The notes: generated by a model not told the origin, from the letters alone. Shown: positions 28,008 through 36,938, counted from the stretch's first letter. The stretch is DNA of 64,000 nt from JAQBQB01 sp963757185 (GCA_963757185.1 CAVWQI010000003.1:124001-188000), one strand, 5' to 3'. Numbers and translations: made by a program.

Positions 28008-29087
28008 ATGTACGCGACCTGTCTCTTCTGCCAGAAGGACCTGGGCCGCAACGAGACGTTCGAGACGTTCCCGGTCGGCCGGCGCCTCGCGTTCGATGCT
28101 GCGAAGGGTCGTTTGTGGGTGGTCTGCCGCCACTGCGAGCGATGGAATCTCTCGCCGCTCGAGGAGCGTTGGGAGGCGATCGAGGAAGCGGAGCGTCTCT
28201 ACCGCGACACACGCCGGCGCGTCGCGACGGACAACATCGGTCTCGCGAAGCTCCGTGACGGAACGACGATCGTTCGCATTGGCGAGCCGCTCCGTCCCGA
28301 GTTCGCGGCGTGGCGATACGGCGACCAGTTCGGCCGGCGGCGCGTTCGCCAGCTGGCCATCGTGGGCGCGGGGCTTGGCGCAATGGGGGCGATCATCGCG
28401 GGCGGCGCGGTCGTCGGCGTTGGCGTCGGCAGCTTCGCGTGGATGATCGGCAACGCCGGCAACAGCATCGTGCGCGGCAGCAAAGAGAAAGTCGTTGCCC
28501 GCATCAAGGCGCCGAGCGGTGAGGTGATGCAGGTGCGACGGCGGCATTTGCTGGAAACGTCCATCGAGCCCGGGGAGTCGTCGCCGCTGGCAATAACGCT
28601 TCGGTACAAGAACGGCCAGGCGCGATTCGAGGGAGAACAGGCGCTGCACGTCGCGTCGCGCATCATCCCCGCGGCGAACCGGTTCGGTGGGTCGAAGAAG
28701 GCCGTCGCGGAAGCGGTCTCGAAGATCGAGTCGGCCGGCAGCTCCGAGCGATTCCTGGAGCGGCTGGGTTCCGTGTCTCGCGTGCTGACCCGCGTCGGCC
28801 TGAACGACGGTGACTGGACACCGGGGCCGCCCGGCCGGAAACTGTCGCGATTCACCAGAAAGGGCAGCAAGAACAGTTGGAACACCGGTATCTTCGCGCT
28901 CGACTCGGTGCAGCGGCTCGCGCTGGAAATGGCGCTGCACGAGGAGACGGAGCGCGCGGCCCTGCAGGGGGAGCTCGCCGCCTTGGAGACCGCGTGGCGC
29001 GACGCCGAGGAGATCGCGGGCATCTCCGACTCGCTGCTGGTGCCGTCGGATGTCGACGCAACGTTCACAAAACTGAAGGGCGAGTAG
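28008..29087 (+). CDS. Unknown protein with zinc-ribbon-like N-terminus and glycine-rich membrane segment
   Basis: 359 residues from ATG; I do not recognise the family. Residues 5-8 (CLFC) and about 40-43 (CRHC) form a two-knuckle Cys4 pattern typical of a zinc ribbon. A glycine-zipper-like hydrophobic segment follows (VGAGLGAMGAIIAGGAVVGV, about 118-140). The rest is charged and helical, with repeated Glu/Ala-rich stretches near the C-terminus (ALHEETERAALQGELAALE). The protein is probably cytoplasmic at its N-terminus and anchored in or against the membrane. It lies 32 bp before the GlsB-like gene on the same strand. Both encode glycine-rich membrane segments and may be co-transcribed. Confidence 0.7.
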   Translation: MYATCLFCQKDLGRNETFETFPVGRRLAFDAAKGRLWVVCRHCERWNLSPLEERWEAIEEAERLYRDTRRRVATDNIGLAKLRDGTTIVRIGEPLRPEFAAWRYGDQFGRRRVRQLAIVGAGLGAMGAIIAGGAVVGVGVGSFAWMIGNAGNSIVRGSKEKVVARIKAPSGEVMQVRRRHLLETSIEPGESSPLAITLRYKNGQARFEGEQALHVASRIIPAANRFGGSKKAVAEAVSKIESAGSSERFLERLGSVSRVLTRVGLNDGDWTPGPPGRKLSRFTRKGSKNSWNTGIFALDSVQRLALEMALHEETERAALQGELAALETAWRDAEEIAGISDSLLVPSDVDATFTKLKGE

Positions 29088-29119
29088 CGCAGTCAAACCC
29101 GAACGGTTCTATTAACGCC

Positions 29120-29360
29120 ATGATCGTCACCATCCTGGTAGGCATCGTCGCGGGGTTCCTCGCCGGGCGGATCATGAAAGGGTCGGGCTACGGCCTGCTC
29201 ATGGATCTCCTCCTCGGCGTCGCGGGCAGTTTCGTCGGCCACTTCCTGTTCGGCGCTGATCGGGATCTACTCCAGCGGTTTCATCGGATCGATTCTGTTC
29301 GCGGTGGTCGGCGCGATGATTCTGATCTGGCTGGGGCGGTTTCTGAAATCGCGCCGCTGA
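29120..29360 (+). pseudogene. GlsB/YeaQ/YmgE-family small membrane protein with a frame change
   Basis: The ATG at 29120 opens a typical transglycosylase-associated-protein-like sequence: VGIVAGFLAGRIMKG, then LLLGVAGSFVGHFLF. Near 29251-29255 the family-like ending (ALIGIYSSGFIGSILFAVVG... WLGRFLKSRR) continues one frame over to the TGA at 29358-29360. Removing one G would give a normal product of about 80 residues with three hydrophobic segments. Members are general-stress membrane peptides of unknown biochemical role. A sequencing indel or a real frameshift can both explain the break. Confidence 0.65.
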
Positions 29361-29492
29361 TGGGGCGCGTCGGCTCGCCGGCGATCGCGAGATGGTTCGC
29401 GATGCGCGCGCCTGCCGTCGTCGCGCTCGCGGCGGCGGCTCGCGCGGCCGCTAGGATCGCAGGAGGTCACGGCGGCGCAGATCGACAGCATC

Positions 29493-30782
29493 GTGCGCCG
29501 AGCCGTCGCCGAGAAGGGGATCGTCGGGCTCTCTGTCGGCGTCATGCGCGACGGCCGCGTCATCCTCGCAAAGGGCTACGGCGTCCGCGATCGTACGACC
29601 AACGACTCGGTGACACCGCGCACGATGTTCGCCATCGGCTCGGTGACGAAGCAGTTCACCTGCTCGCTGCTCCTGATGCTGGCCGACGAGCATCGGCTGT
29701 CGCTGAGCGATCCTGTCGCGAAGTACGAGCCGCGACTCACGCGGGCGAAGGACATCACGCTCCTCGACGTCGGCGGACACCTCTCGGGATATCGCGACTA
29801 CTATCCGCTGGATTTCGTCGACCGGGAGATGCAGAAGCCGCAGCCGGCGGACGCGATCATCGCCGAGTACGCGACGCGTCCGCTCGATTTCGAGCCGCGT
29901 TCGCGATACTCGTACAGCAACACGGGGTTCCTCATCCTCGGCCGCGTGATCGAGCAGGTGAGCAAGGAGCCGTACGCCAGGTTTCTCGGCGAACGGATCC
30001 TGACGCCGCTCCACCTCACCCGGACGGCGTTCGAGCCGGCGGCCGGTCCTGACATGGCGAAGGGGTACACGTCGTTCGGACTGTCCGAGCCGATTCCAGC
30101 CGACCCGGAAGCGGCGGGATGGGCCGGCGCCGCCGGGGCGATCTGGTCGACGCCGACCGATCTCCTGACCTGGGACCTCGCGCTGATCGACCACAAGCTG
30201 ATATCGCAGGACTCATATAAGGTGCTCCTCACGCCGCAGCGGCTCACCGACGGGCGGACGAGCGGCTACAGCTGCGGCGAGGGCGTCAACGATCGTGGGC
30301 CCGCGTTGGTCCTTTCGCACGGCGGGGCGGTGAGCGGTTTCGTCGCCCAGAACACCGTGATCCCGGCGACGCACTCCGCCGTCGTGCTTCTGTCGAACAC
30401 CGATTTCTCGCCGATCGGCGCGCTCAACCAGGAGCTCGTCGCCAAGCTCATGCCGAAGAGCCCGGACGTTCCTACGATCGCGGGACGATCGGCGCTCGAC
30501 GCCGCGACCAAGTTCCTGACGGAGCTCGAGCGAGGAACCGTCGACCGCACGACGTTGGGCGACGATTTCAACGAATTCCTGTCGGGCGACAAAGTGCGTC
30601 GCGGTCAGGCGGCGCTCAACGCGCTCGGCAAGATCGGCAACATTCGCATCGGGGCGACCGGAGAGCGCGGCGGAATGGAGGTCGCGACGGTGCTGTTCGA
30701 CGTCGGCAAGACGCCGTCGCGCGGCCTCATGTACCGAATGCCGAACGGCAAGATCGAGGAGTTCCTTTTCGCGAGGAACTAG
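29493..30782 (+). CDS. Serine hydrolase of the beta-lactamase / penicillin-binding class C family
   Basis: 429 residues from the GTG at 29493. SxxK is present (AIGSVTKQF, near residue 50), the Tyr motif is YSNTGF and the third motif is HGG in LSHGGAVSGF, so the beta-lactamase-like active site is complete. The usual HTSG reads HLSG (GGHLSGYRDY). These enzymes are esterases, D-aminopeptidases or peptidases rather than antibiotic beta-lactamases in most environmental genomes. Family-like sequence (QEVTAAQIDSIVRRAV) continues upstream of the GTG in frame. A good signal peptide (MRAPAVVALAAAARAA, from 29402) lies in another frame, so the true gene may begin at 29402 with an indel near 29455. The C-terminal domain of about 130 residues is of unknown function. 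Confidence 0.83.
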   Translation: MRRAVAEKGIVGLSVGVMRDGRVILAKGYGVRDRTTNDSVTPRTMFAIGSVTKQFTCSLLLMLADEHRLSLSDPVAKYEPRLTRAKDITLLDVGGHLSGYRDYYPLDFVDREMQKPQPADAIIAEYATRPLDFEPRSRYSYSNTGFLILGRVIEQVSKEPYARFLGERILTPLHLTRTAFEPAAGPDMAKGYTSFGLSEPIPADPEAAGWAGAAGAIWSTPTDLLTWDLALIDHKLISQDSYKVLLTPQRLTDGRTSGYSCGEGVNDRGPALVLSHGGAVSGFVAQNTVIPATHSAVVLLSNTDFSPIGALNQELVAKLMPKSPDVPTIAGRSALDAATKFLTELERGTVDRTTLGDDFNEFLSGDKVRRGQAALNALGKIGNIRIGATGERGGMEVATVLFDVGKTPSRGLMYRMPNGKIEEFLFARN

Positions 30783-30990
30783 GTTCGCCTGTTCCGGCCG
30801 TTACGACTAGGGAACTGCTACAGATTTCGCGGAAGGGCCGGATTCACGCGGAAAAAAGCAAAGGCAAGAAGAAACAAAAAGCTTTTTAAAAAACAAGAAA
30901 TTGTTTTGTCAAAAGCAAAGGCCTTCTCCGCGAAGTCGGTCGGCTCCGCGAAATCGTTGCAGTGCCGATTCGTAGGTGCCGACAGGGCGG
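30783..30990. repeat. A-rich intergenic element between convergent genes
   Basis: In this GC-rich window, 30850-30925 is strongly A/T-rich. It contains AAAAGCTTTT and a small AAAACAA-GAAA-TTGTTTT hairpin. Flanks carry repeated GCAAAGGC and CCGCGAA words in both orientations. No gene is visible. It may act as a terminator region for both neighbours, or it may be a dispersed repeat. Confidence 0.4.
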
Positions 30991-31380
30991 TTATTGGCTG
31001 ACGGCGCGCGCGCCCGTCACGAAGTATTCGGTCTCGCCGAAACACGAGGTGGGGAGACCTTTGTGCTGCTCGTAGTCGACGACGACGCGCTCGCCGTTGA
31101 GTTTGTTCAGAACGGCGGCGATCGAGTCCGACCGCACGGTGAAAACGAACTTCTCGGGCATCGACCCAGGGATGGCCGAGAGCTGGATCTCTCCCTCCCA
31201 CGTCTTACAGATCCAGCCTTTCTTGGAAACCTTCTGGAGAAAGCCGGCGCGTTCGCCGCTCGAGTACGTGTAGTGCAGCGCCGACCACGTGTAGACAGTG
31301 ATGGCGACGATCGGAACCACGATCACAATCGTCAGCACCGTCGCGAGCTTGTGGTTCCTGACGAATCCGGGAACTGCCAT
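30991..31380 (-). CDS. Small single-pass membrane protein
   Basis: 129 residues from the ATG at 31380. A short basic start (VRNHK) and one hydrophobic segment (VLTIVIVVPIVAITVYTW, about 14-31) anchor a globular domain of about 90 residues: SSGERAGFLQKVSKKGWICKTWEGEIQLS, shown here only in part, then KFVFTVRSDSIAAVLNKLNGE. Similar small proteins occur in Bacteroidota and Gemmatimonadota, where they are often misannotated as a dehydrogenase. The function is unknown, and I see no nucleotide-binding motif. The start codon overlaps the stop of the upstream SDR gene (TAATG), so the two are translationally coupled. Confidence 0.7.
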   Translation of the reverse strand: MAVPGFVRNHKLATVLTIVIVVPIVAITVYTWSALHYTYSSGERAGFLQKVSKKGWICKTWEGEIQLSAIPGSMPEKFVFTVRSDSIAAVLNKLNGERVVVDYEQHKGLPTSCFGETEYFVTGARAVSQ

Positions 31381-32594
31381 TAGGTGCCCCCTGCGCGGGC
31401 GACTTTCCACGCGGCCAGCACTTCCGCTTCTTTCGTCATCGGCAGACCGTTGATCTCCCCGTTGAGCGTGGCGAGCTGCTCCTTCTCCGGGCGCGTCTTG
31501 TGCCAGTCTAGAGTGTCCTTGGCGGTCACGGCGAGTGGCCGAAAGGTCAGGCCCTTCGCGATCGCCTTCGACGCGTTGCGGCGCTGGTAGCCGGCGGTCG
31601 CACCGTAGGGCGGTTGCCAGACGGTCATGTGCCGCCACGGCCGCACTTGGTGATCGCGCAGAAACTCCCACGGTACCCAGGTGAACTGCGCGCCGGCGGT
31701 CGTAATCGCCTTCACGCCGTACAGCATCTCGGCGATCGTCATCGGCTTCTCGGGTCCGATCGCGTTGAACGTGCCGAACTCGCGCGCTTCGGCCATGCGG
31801 ATGGTCCACTCCGCGAGATCACGCGAGTCGATGAATTGGCACGGGTCCTCCGGCTTGTCGGGTGCGAGCACCTCGCCGCCTTTGTCGATGCGTGCGGGCC
31901 AATACGTGAAGCGATCGGTGCGGTCGAGCGGTCCGACGATGAGGCAGGGTCGGATTATCGTGTTGATGCCCGGATACTGATTTTGCACTTCCACTTCGGC
32001 GCGGGCCTTGAACGCGCCGTAGTTGGCCGGGTTGGCCGACGCCGCGAGCTGCGCAGCGTTGCGCTGGTCTGGCTGATATGGATCGAGGGCGGCGGGCATC
32101 GGCACCGTGGGACTGTCTTCGTTGATACCGATTTGGCTTTCGTCGCGGTAGACCGACGTCGTCGAGATGAAGATGTAGTGCTTGGTGTTTCCCTTGAGGT
32201 ATTGCGCGGCGTTCCTTACCCAGAATGGAAGCGTCGTCGGGTTGTCGATCACGACGTCGAACCTCTTGTCCTTCAACGCGCTCGTGTCGCCGTTGAGGTC
32301 ACCGATGAGCTCTTCGGCGACTTTTCCTTTGAAGATGCCGGGGCGTGTCTTGCCGCGATTGAAGAGTGTCACGCGATGCCCTCGCGCGATCGCGTACTCG
32401 ACCTGTTCGGGCCCGGTGAAGCCGGTGCCGCCGAGGATCAGGATGTCGAGAGGGGCCGCGGCGCGCTCGACACGCGGCCGCTCGCGCGCCGCGCTGGGCG
32501 CCGGCGCCTCCAGCGCCGAAACGAGTCGGGGCGACATCCCCAATGCGCCGCCAGCGGCGGCCGTCGCTTTCACGAATTCCCGGCGGGTGATCAT
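31380..32594 (-). CDS. Tat-exported NAD-dependent epimerase/dehydratase-like protein
   Basis: 404 residues from ATG. The N-terminus ITRREFVKATAAAGGALG is a twin-arginine signal, implying folded export with bound cofactor. An extended SDR fold follows, with the Rossmann motif LILGGTGFTGPEQVEYA (near residue 52). FISTTSVY holds the Ser, and a possible catalytic Tyr-x3-Lys appears as YGAFKA. Cytoplasmic relatives modify nucleotide sugars or act as RNA-binding isoforms. The periplasmic substrate is unknown. It is first of a two-gene leftward unit with the small membrane protein. Ninety bases separate it from the MBL-fold gene upstream. Confidence 0.85.
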   Translation of the reverse strand: MITRREFVKATAAAGGALGMSPRLVSALEAPAPSAARERPRVERAAAPLDILILGGTGFTGPEQVEYAIARGHRVTLFNRGKTRPGIFKGKVAEELIGDLNGDTSALKDKRFDVVIDNPTTLPFWVRNAAQYLKGNTKHYIFISTTSVYRDESQIGINEDSPTVPMPAALDPYQPDQRNAAQLAASANPANYGAFKARAEVEVQNQYPGINTIIRPCLIVGPLDRTDRFTYWPARIDKGGEVLAPDKPEDPCQFIDSRDLAEWTIRMAEAREFGTFNAIGPEKPMTIAEMLYGVKAITTAGAQFTWVPWEFLRDHQVRPWRHMTVWQPPYGATAGYQRRNASKAIAKGLTFRPLAVTAKDTLDWHKTRPEKEQLATLNGEINGLPMTKEAEVLAAWKVARAGGT

Positions 32595-32685
32595 GACGCC
32601 TCCTCTCCGCTCGTTCGCTCGAGACCTGCTCGGCGCTTAATCTGCCGCCGAGGGGAGGATCAAGCGAGAGTGACTCGACATCGGA

Positions 32686-33597
32686 TCAGTAAACTCCGAG
32701 ATCCTTCGCCGACGCGACGTTGCCCCGATACTTCGCCCTGATCTGGCGCAGCAGCGCGGCGTCGTCGTCTCCCCAGTAGAGCTGGTGGTACAGGACGAGC
32801 AGTTTTGGCCGCGCCCGCGCGGCGATGGCCGCGAGCTGATCGGTGGACGTGTGATAGGCCGCGTGATACTGCTGCCACTCGGGCGGCCGAGTCCGGAATC
32901 GCTCGGCCGAGTACACCTCGTGGACGAGGACATCGCACCCGTTGCAGGCGGCGATCACAGCGTCGCTGGGCGAAGTGTCGCCGGAGAGGACGACGACTCG
33001 ATCGCGCGTGGCGAAGCGATAGCCGAAGGCCTGTTCCCATTTTCCGTGCGACACGTTGAATGCCGTGACCGTCACGTTGCTGTCGCGATAGACGATTCCC
33101 GCGCCCACGTCGTGCGCGACGGCTGCGTATCCCGTCTTGTTCGACGGTTCGCCGCCGTGCAGCCGAATCTGCACGTCCTCCGAGTACGCCTGCTCGAGGA
33201 GATCGACCATTCGTTTCGTGCCGCGCGGCCCGAATACGTCGAGCGGATCGGTGCGGCCGAGCACCCATGGCGACAGGATCAGGTCCGGGAGCCCGACGGT
33301 GTGGTCCGAGTGAAGGTGGGTGATGAACACGCGGCGCAACCGCGCCGGCTCCAGGGCGTGGATCGAATCGTCGCGTGCCGCCTGAGCGGCGCGGCGCACG
33401 ATTCCAGGGCCGGCGTCGACGAGGTAGGCGGCGTCGCCAACGACGATCGCGACCGCCGGTCCCGACCGCTCAGGATCGGCGTTGGGAGTTCCGGTACCAA
33501 GCACGACGACGCGAGTCGCCGACGACGGCGGCGGGTGCGCCGGACCGAGCGCGGCGATCGGGGCGAACACTATCCAAGCGACAAGACTCCCTCGCAT
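32686..33597 (-). CDS. Secreted metallo-beta-lactamase-fold hydrolase
   Basis: 303 residues from the ATG at 33597 with a short signal sequence (LVAWIVFAPIAALG). The MBL zinc motif is THLHSDHTVG (near 98), with SGDTSPSD supplying the bridging Asp and VLYHQLYWG a C-terminal His. The pattern TGTPNADPERSGPA near the start and the overall spacing resemble the RNase Z / arylsulfatase-like branch rather than true beta-lactamases. Because it appears exported, a phosphodiesterase, lactonase or sulfatase role is more likely than tRNA processing. It is divergent from the alpha/beta hydrolase gene, with starts 72 bp apart, so the two probably share a promoter region. Confidence 0.85.
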   Translation of the reverse strand: MRGSLVAWIVFAPIAALGPAHPPPSSATRVVVLGTGTPNADPERSGPAVAIVVGDAAYLVDAGPGIVRRAAQAARDDSIHALEPARLRRVFITHLHSDHTVGLPDLILSPWVLGRTDPLDVFGPRGTKRMVDLLEQAYSEDVQIRLHGGEPSNKTGYAAVAHDVGAGIVYRDSNVTVTAFNVSHGKWEQAFGYRFATRDRVVVLSGDTSPSDAVIAACNGCDVLVHEVYSAERFRTRPPEWQQYHAAYHTSTDQLAAIAARARPKLLVLYHQLYWGDDDAALLRQIRAKYRGNVASAKDLGVY

Positions 33598-33669
33598 GCG
33601 CGGATCTCCTGTAACGCGCCTCTGGCGCCTGCCGAGAACACGACTGACAATTACTGGTCGCCCTACTCG

Positions 33670-34620
33670 ATGACAATCCCAATGACTCGAACACGCATCA
33701 TCAGCGCGCTTGCGCTCGGCCTCGTCGCACTTTCCGCCGCGAGCCGCATCGCCCGCGGCCAAGTCTCCACCTCGTCGATGCTCGAAGACACGATCCCGCC
33801 CGGGGCGAATTTCGACAAGGCCGAGTTTCGATTCTGGGCACCGCCCGGCGTGGCGACGCTGCGCGGAACGATGGTGCTGGTTCCCGGCTCGAATGGCGAC
33901 GGTCGCGCGATGGCCGAGGACACCGTGTGGCAGGCGTTCGCCGTGAAACAGCATTTGGCGCTGCTCGCGTGTCGCTTCACCGACAAGCCGCACGAGCAGA
34001 ATTTCATCGAGGACTACGTGAACGTGTCTCACGGGAGCGGGCAGGCGCTGCTCGATGCCCTGGGGCATTTCGCGACCCGATCCAAACATCCCGAGCTGGC
34101 GGCCGACCCGCTGCTGTTCTGGGGGATGTCCGCCGGCGGTCAGTTCAACTACGAGTTCGCGTCATGGAAGCCGGAGCGCGTGCTCGCGTTCGTCGTCAAC
34201 AAGGGCGGCATCTATTACACGGCCCTCACGCCGCGGGCCGCGCGGGCGATTCCGGCGCTGCTGTTCATCGGCGGCAAAGATCTCGAGTCGCGCGTCAACA
34301 CGATCACGGGGCTTTTCGATCTCAATCGGCGCGGCGGGGCGCTGTGGGCGCTGGCTCCGGAGCCAAGCGCGGCGCACATCGTCGGCCGCTCCCGCGACAT
34401 GGCGATCATGTTCTTCGATGACGTGATTCCGATGCGCCTTGGCGAGGAAGGTCTCCGGCCGCTCGCCGAGGCTTCGGGATTCGTCGGCGACTTGCACGCC
34501 AATGCGATTCGGTCGATGGGCGCGGCGGCGTTGCCGAACTACCCGACGTCGTGGCTTCCGACGGAGCGCACGGCTCGCGCGTGGCTCGCCATGGCGACCG
34601 AGAAGCCGTTCGACCCTTGA
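33670..34620 (+). CDS. Secreted alpha/beta hydrolase
   Basis: 316 residues from the ATG at 33670 with a signal sequence (ALALGLVALSAASRIARGQ). The nucleophile elbow GMSAGGQFN (near residue 158) places the catalytic Ser. TMVLVPGSNGDGR is the oxyanion-side loop, and an Asp in FFDDVIPM or EPSAAH could complete the triad. The fold is that of poly(3-hydroxybutyrate) depolymerase- or esterase-like proteins. Substrate unknown. The MFS gene follows 42 bp downstream and may be in the same transcript. Confidence 0.78.
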   Translation: MTIPMTRTRIISALALGLVALSAASRIARGQVSTSSMLEDTIPPGANFDKAEFRFWAPPGVATLRGTMVLVPGSNGDGRAMAEDTVWQAFAVKQHLALLACRFTDKPHEQNFIEDYVNVSHGSGQALLDALGHFATRSKHPELAADPLLFWGMSAGGQFNYEFASWKPERVLAFVVNKGGIYYTALTPRAARAIPALLFIGGKDLESRVNTITGLFDLNRRGGALWALAPEPSAAHIVGRSRDMAIMFFDDVIPMRLGEEGLRPLAEASGFVGDLHANAIRSMGAAALPNYPTSWLPTERTARAWLAMATEKPFDP

Positions 34621-34662
34621 GCGGCCTCGTCAAACGGCGGTGAGTGCGGCAGTATTGTGCCC

Positions 34663-36003
34663 ATGAGCACACCCACCTCATCGACGCGCGGGATCTGGGG
34701 CGTCATCGCGGCCTCGTCAGCCGGCACCGTGATCGAGTGGTACGACTTCTACATCTTCGGCAGCCTCGCGGCGACGCTCTCGGTGATCTTCTATCCCGAG
34801 GCGAACGCCACGATCTCGCTGCTCAAATGGCTGGCGACCTTCGCCGCGGGCTTCGCCGTGCGTCCATTCGGCGCGCTGGTGTTCGGCCGGATCGGCGACA
34901 TGGTCGGACGCAAATACGCGTTCATGATGACGCTGCTCATCATGGGCGGCTCGACGGCAGCGATCGGTCTACTTCCCGGCTATGGCACACTCGGGATCTT
35001 CGCGCCCGTCCTGCTCGTGAGCCTGCGACTCCTCCAGGGGCTCGCACTCGGCGGTGAGTACGGCGGTGCGGCGATCTATGTGGCCGAGCACGCGCCCGAG
35101 GACAAACGCGGCTTCTACACGTCGTTCATCCAGACGACGGCGACGCTCGGCTTCTTCGTCTCGCTGATCGTGATTCTCGTGACGAAGCACTCGATGAGCG
35201 ACGCGAACTTCAAGCTGTGGGGCTGGAGAATTCCGTTCCTTCTCTCGTCGATCCTCGTGATCGTGTCGTACTACATCCGCGCGCGGATGTCCGAGTCGCC
35301 GGTCTTCGCGCGGCTCAAGGCCGAGGGGAAGACGTCGACCGCGCCGATCATGGACAGCTACGGCTCGCTCGAGCGCTGGAAGATCTTCCTCATGGTGCTG
35401 TTCGGCGCGACGGCCGGCCAGGCCGTGGTCTGGTACACCGGCCAGTTCTACGCGCTCATCTTCCTTCAGACGATTCTCAAGGTTCCGATCGACACAGCGT
35501 ACGTGATCGTGGCGATCGCGCTCGTCCTCGCCACTCCGTTCTTCGTCATTTTCGGAGCGTTGTCGGACCGCATCGGGCGCAAGAGAATCATCATGGCCGG
35601 ATGTCTCGTCGCCGCGTTGACTTATATCCCGATCTACAAGGCGATGATGAACGCGGCGCAGCCGCTCAACACGCCGATGCTCGTGTTCCTCGTGTTCCTG
35701 CAGGTGCTGTACGTGACGATGGTCTACGGGCCAATCGCGGCGTTCCTTGTCGAGGCCTTCCCGGCGCGGATCCGCTACACGTCGCTCTCGCTGCCCTATC
35801 ACTTCGCGAACGGGTGGTTCGGCGGATTCACGCCGTTGATCGCGACATCGATCGTGGCGGCGACCGGAAACCCGCTGGCGGGGCTGTGGTTCCCGATCGG
35901 CGTCGCCTCTCTCACGTTCGTGGTCGGGAGTCTCACCCTACGGGAAACGCGAACCGAACGGATCTGGCAGGAAGTCGACGCGACGCCGGACCTCTCGCCG
36001 TGA
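34663..36003 (+). CDS. MFS transporter, metabolite:H+ symporter type
   Basis: 446 residues from the ATG at 34663; a GTG two codons earlier is possible. Twelve hydrophobic segments are apparent. AGTVIEWYDFYIFGS at the start and FGRIGDMVGRKYAF in the loop between helices 2 and 3 are signatures of the MHS subfamily, which carries proline, betaine, alpha-ketoglutarate, citrate or shikimate with protons. SDRIGRKRIIM is the matching loop between helices 8 and 9. It overlaps the following M55 peptidase start by four bases (GTGA), so the carrier may import products of that peptidase (inference). Confidence 0.9.
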   Translation: MSTPTSSTRGIWGVIAASSAGTVIEWYDFYIFGSLAATLSVIFYPEANATISLLKWLATFAAGFAVRPFGALVFGRIGDMVGRKYAFMMTLLIMGGSTAAIGLLPGYGTLGIFAPVLLVSLRLLQGLALGGEYGGAAIYVAEHAPEDKRGFYTSFIQTTATLGFFVSLIVILVTKHSMSDANFKLWGWRIPFLLSSILVIVSYYIRARMSESPVFARLKAEGKTSTAPIMDSYGSLERWKIFLMVLFGATAGQAVVWYTGQFYALIFLQTILKVPIDTAYVIVAIALVLATPFFVIFGALSDRIGRKRIIMAGCLVAALTYIPIYKAMMNAAQPLNTPMLVFLVFLQVLYVTMVYGPIAAFLVEAFPARIRYTSLSLPYHFANGWFGGFTPLIATSIVAATGNPLAGLWFPIGVASLTFVVGSLTLRETRTERIWQEVDATPDLSP

Positions 36004-36938
36004 CGGGCTCGCGAAGGGGCACTCGACAACTCCTCGCCGCCGTTGCGCTGGCCGTCTCCTCGTTCGGCTTCATGGAGCCCGCCGGCGCCCAGCGTCCGGC
36101 CGCCCCGCTCAAGGTCTACATCTCGGCCGACATGGAGGGAATCACAGGCGTCGCCTCGGTCGACCAACTCGGTCCGGGCTCGTTCGAGTACGAGCGGGCT
36201 CGCGAGTGGATGACCGGAGAGGTCCTCGCGGCGATTCAGGGCGCGCGAGACGCCGGCGCGACCGAATTCGTGGTGAGCGACTCACATGGGAACGGGGAGT
36301 CGCTCCTCATCGATCGATTCCCGACCGACGTCCCAATAACCATCGTTCGATCATTTCCTCGGCCACTTGGCATGATGGAAGGAATCGACTCGACGTTCGC
36401 GGCGGTGATCTTCATCGGGTACCACGCGTCGACCTCGAGCACCACCGGGGTTCGCGCGCACACCATCTCGAGCGCTTTGCTGACCCGGATTGCCCTCAAC
36501 GGGACCTCGATGTCAGAGGCCGGCATCAACGCGGCGATCGCGGCCGAATTCGGGGTGCCGGTCGTCATGCTGACCGGCGACGATGCCATCGTGGCCGAAA
36601 CGAAGGCTCGACTTGGGTCGATCGAAGGGGTCGCCGTGAAGCGCGCCATCGGCTTTCACTCGACGGCTACGATGACGCCCGAGGCCGCGCGCCGGCTGAT
36701 TCGCGAGCATGCAACGACGGCGGTGAAGCGGCGCGGCGAAATGAAGCCTTACGCGGTAACGCGCCCGATTACTCTCGACGTCTCGTTCAAGAACTACCGT
36801 CCGGTCGAGCTGCTCGGCTACCTGTCGAACGTGCAGCGAATCGACTCGCACACGGTGCGATATGTCGGACGCAACATGCTCGACGTGTCGAAGTTCATCG
36901 AGTTCGTGACGAGTTACGAGCCGACGCTTTCCCCGTAG
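36000..36938 (+). CDS. Exported M55 family D-aminopeptidase
   Basis: 312 residues from the GTG at 36000, which overlaps the MFS stop. A signal peptide (LLAAVALAVSSFGFMEPAGAQ) precedes a DppA-like domain. Zinc-ligand motifs are visible: ISADMEGITGV (Asp and Glu), VVSDSHGNGES (His), FIGYHAS (His) and SEAGINAAIAAEFG (Glu). DppA cleaves N-terminal D-amino acids such as D-Ala from peptides and forms a decameric ring. Here the enzyme should act in the periplasm, perhaps on peptidoglycan-derived peptides. The last 25 bases overlap the end of the convergent membrane-protein gene. Confidence 0.9.
   Translation: MTGSRRGTRQLLAAVALAVSSFGFMEPAGAQRPAAPLKVYISADMEGITGVASVDQLGPGSFEYERAREWMTGEVLAAIQGARDAGATEFVVSDSHGNGESLLIDRFPTDVPITIVRSFPRPLGMMEGIDSTFAAVIFIGYHASTSSTTGVRAHTISSALLTRIALNGTSMSEAGINAAIAAEFGVPVVMLTGDDAIVAETKARLGSIEGVAVKRAIGFHSTATMTPEAARRLIREHATTAVKRRGEMKPYAVTRPITLDVSFKNYRPVELLGYLSNVQRIDSHTVRYVGRNMLDVSKFIEFVTSYEPTLSP

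Noticed and set aside
27876..29096. Long open frame of about 406 codons on the minus strand
   Set aside because: It is antisense to the zinc-ribbon-like gene, arginine-rich and without any recognisable motif; GC-rich codon bias opens such frames.
29493..30782. Antibiotic beta-lactamase
   Set aside because: The family match is to class C-like serine hydrolases in general; HTSG is altered and the C-terminal domain is typical of environmental esterase/peptidase relatives.
30840..30930. Replication origin
   Set aside because: A-rich but without DnaA boxes, dnaA or dnaN nearby.
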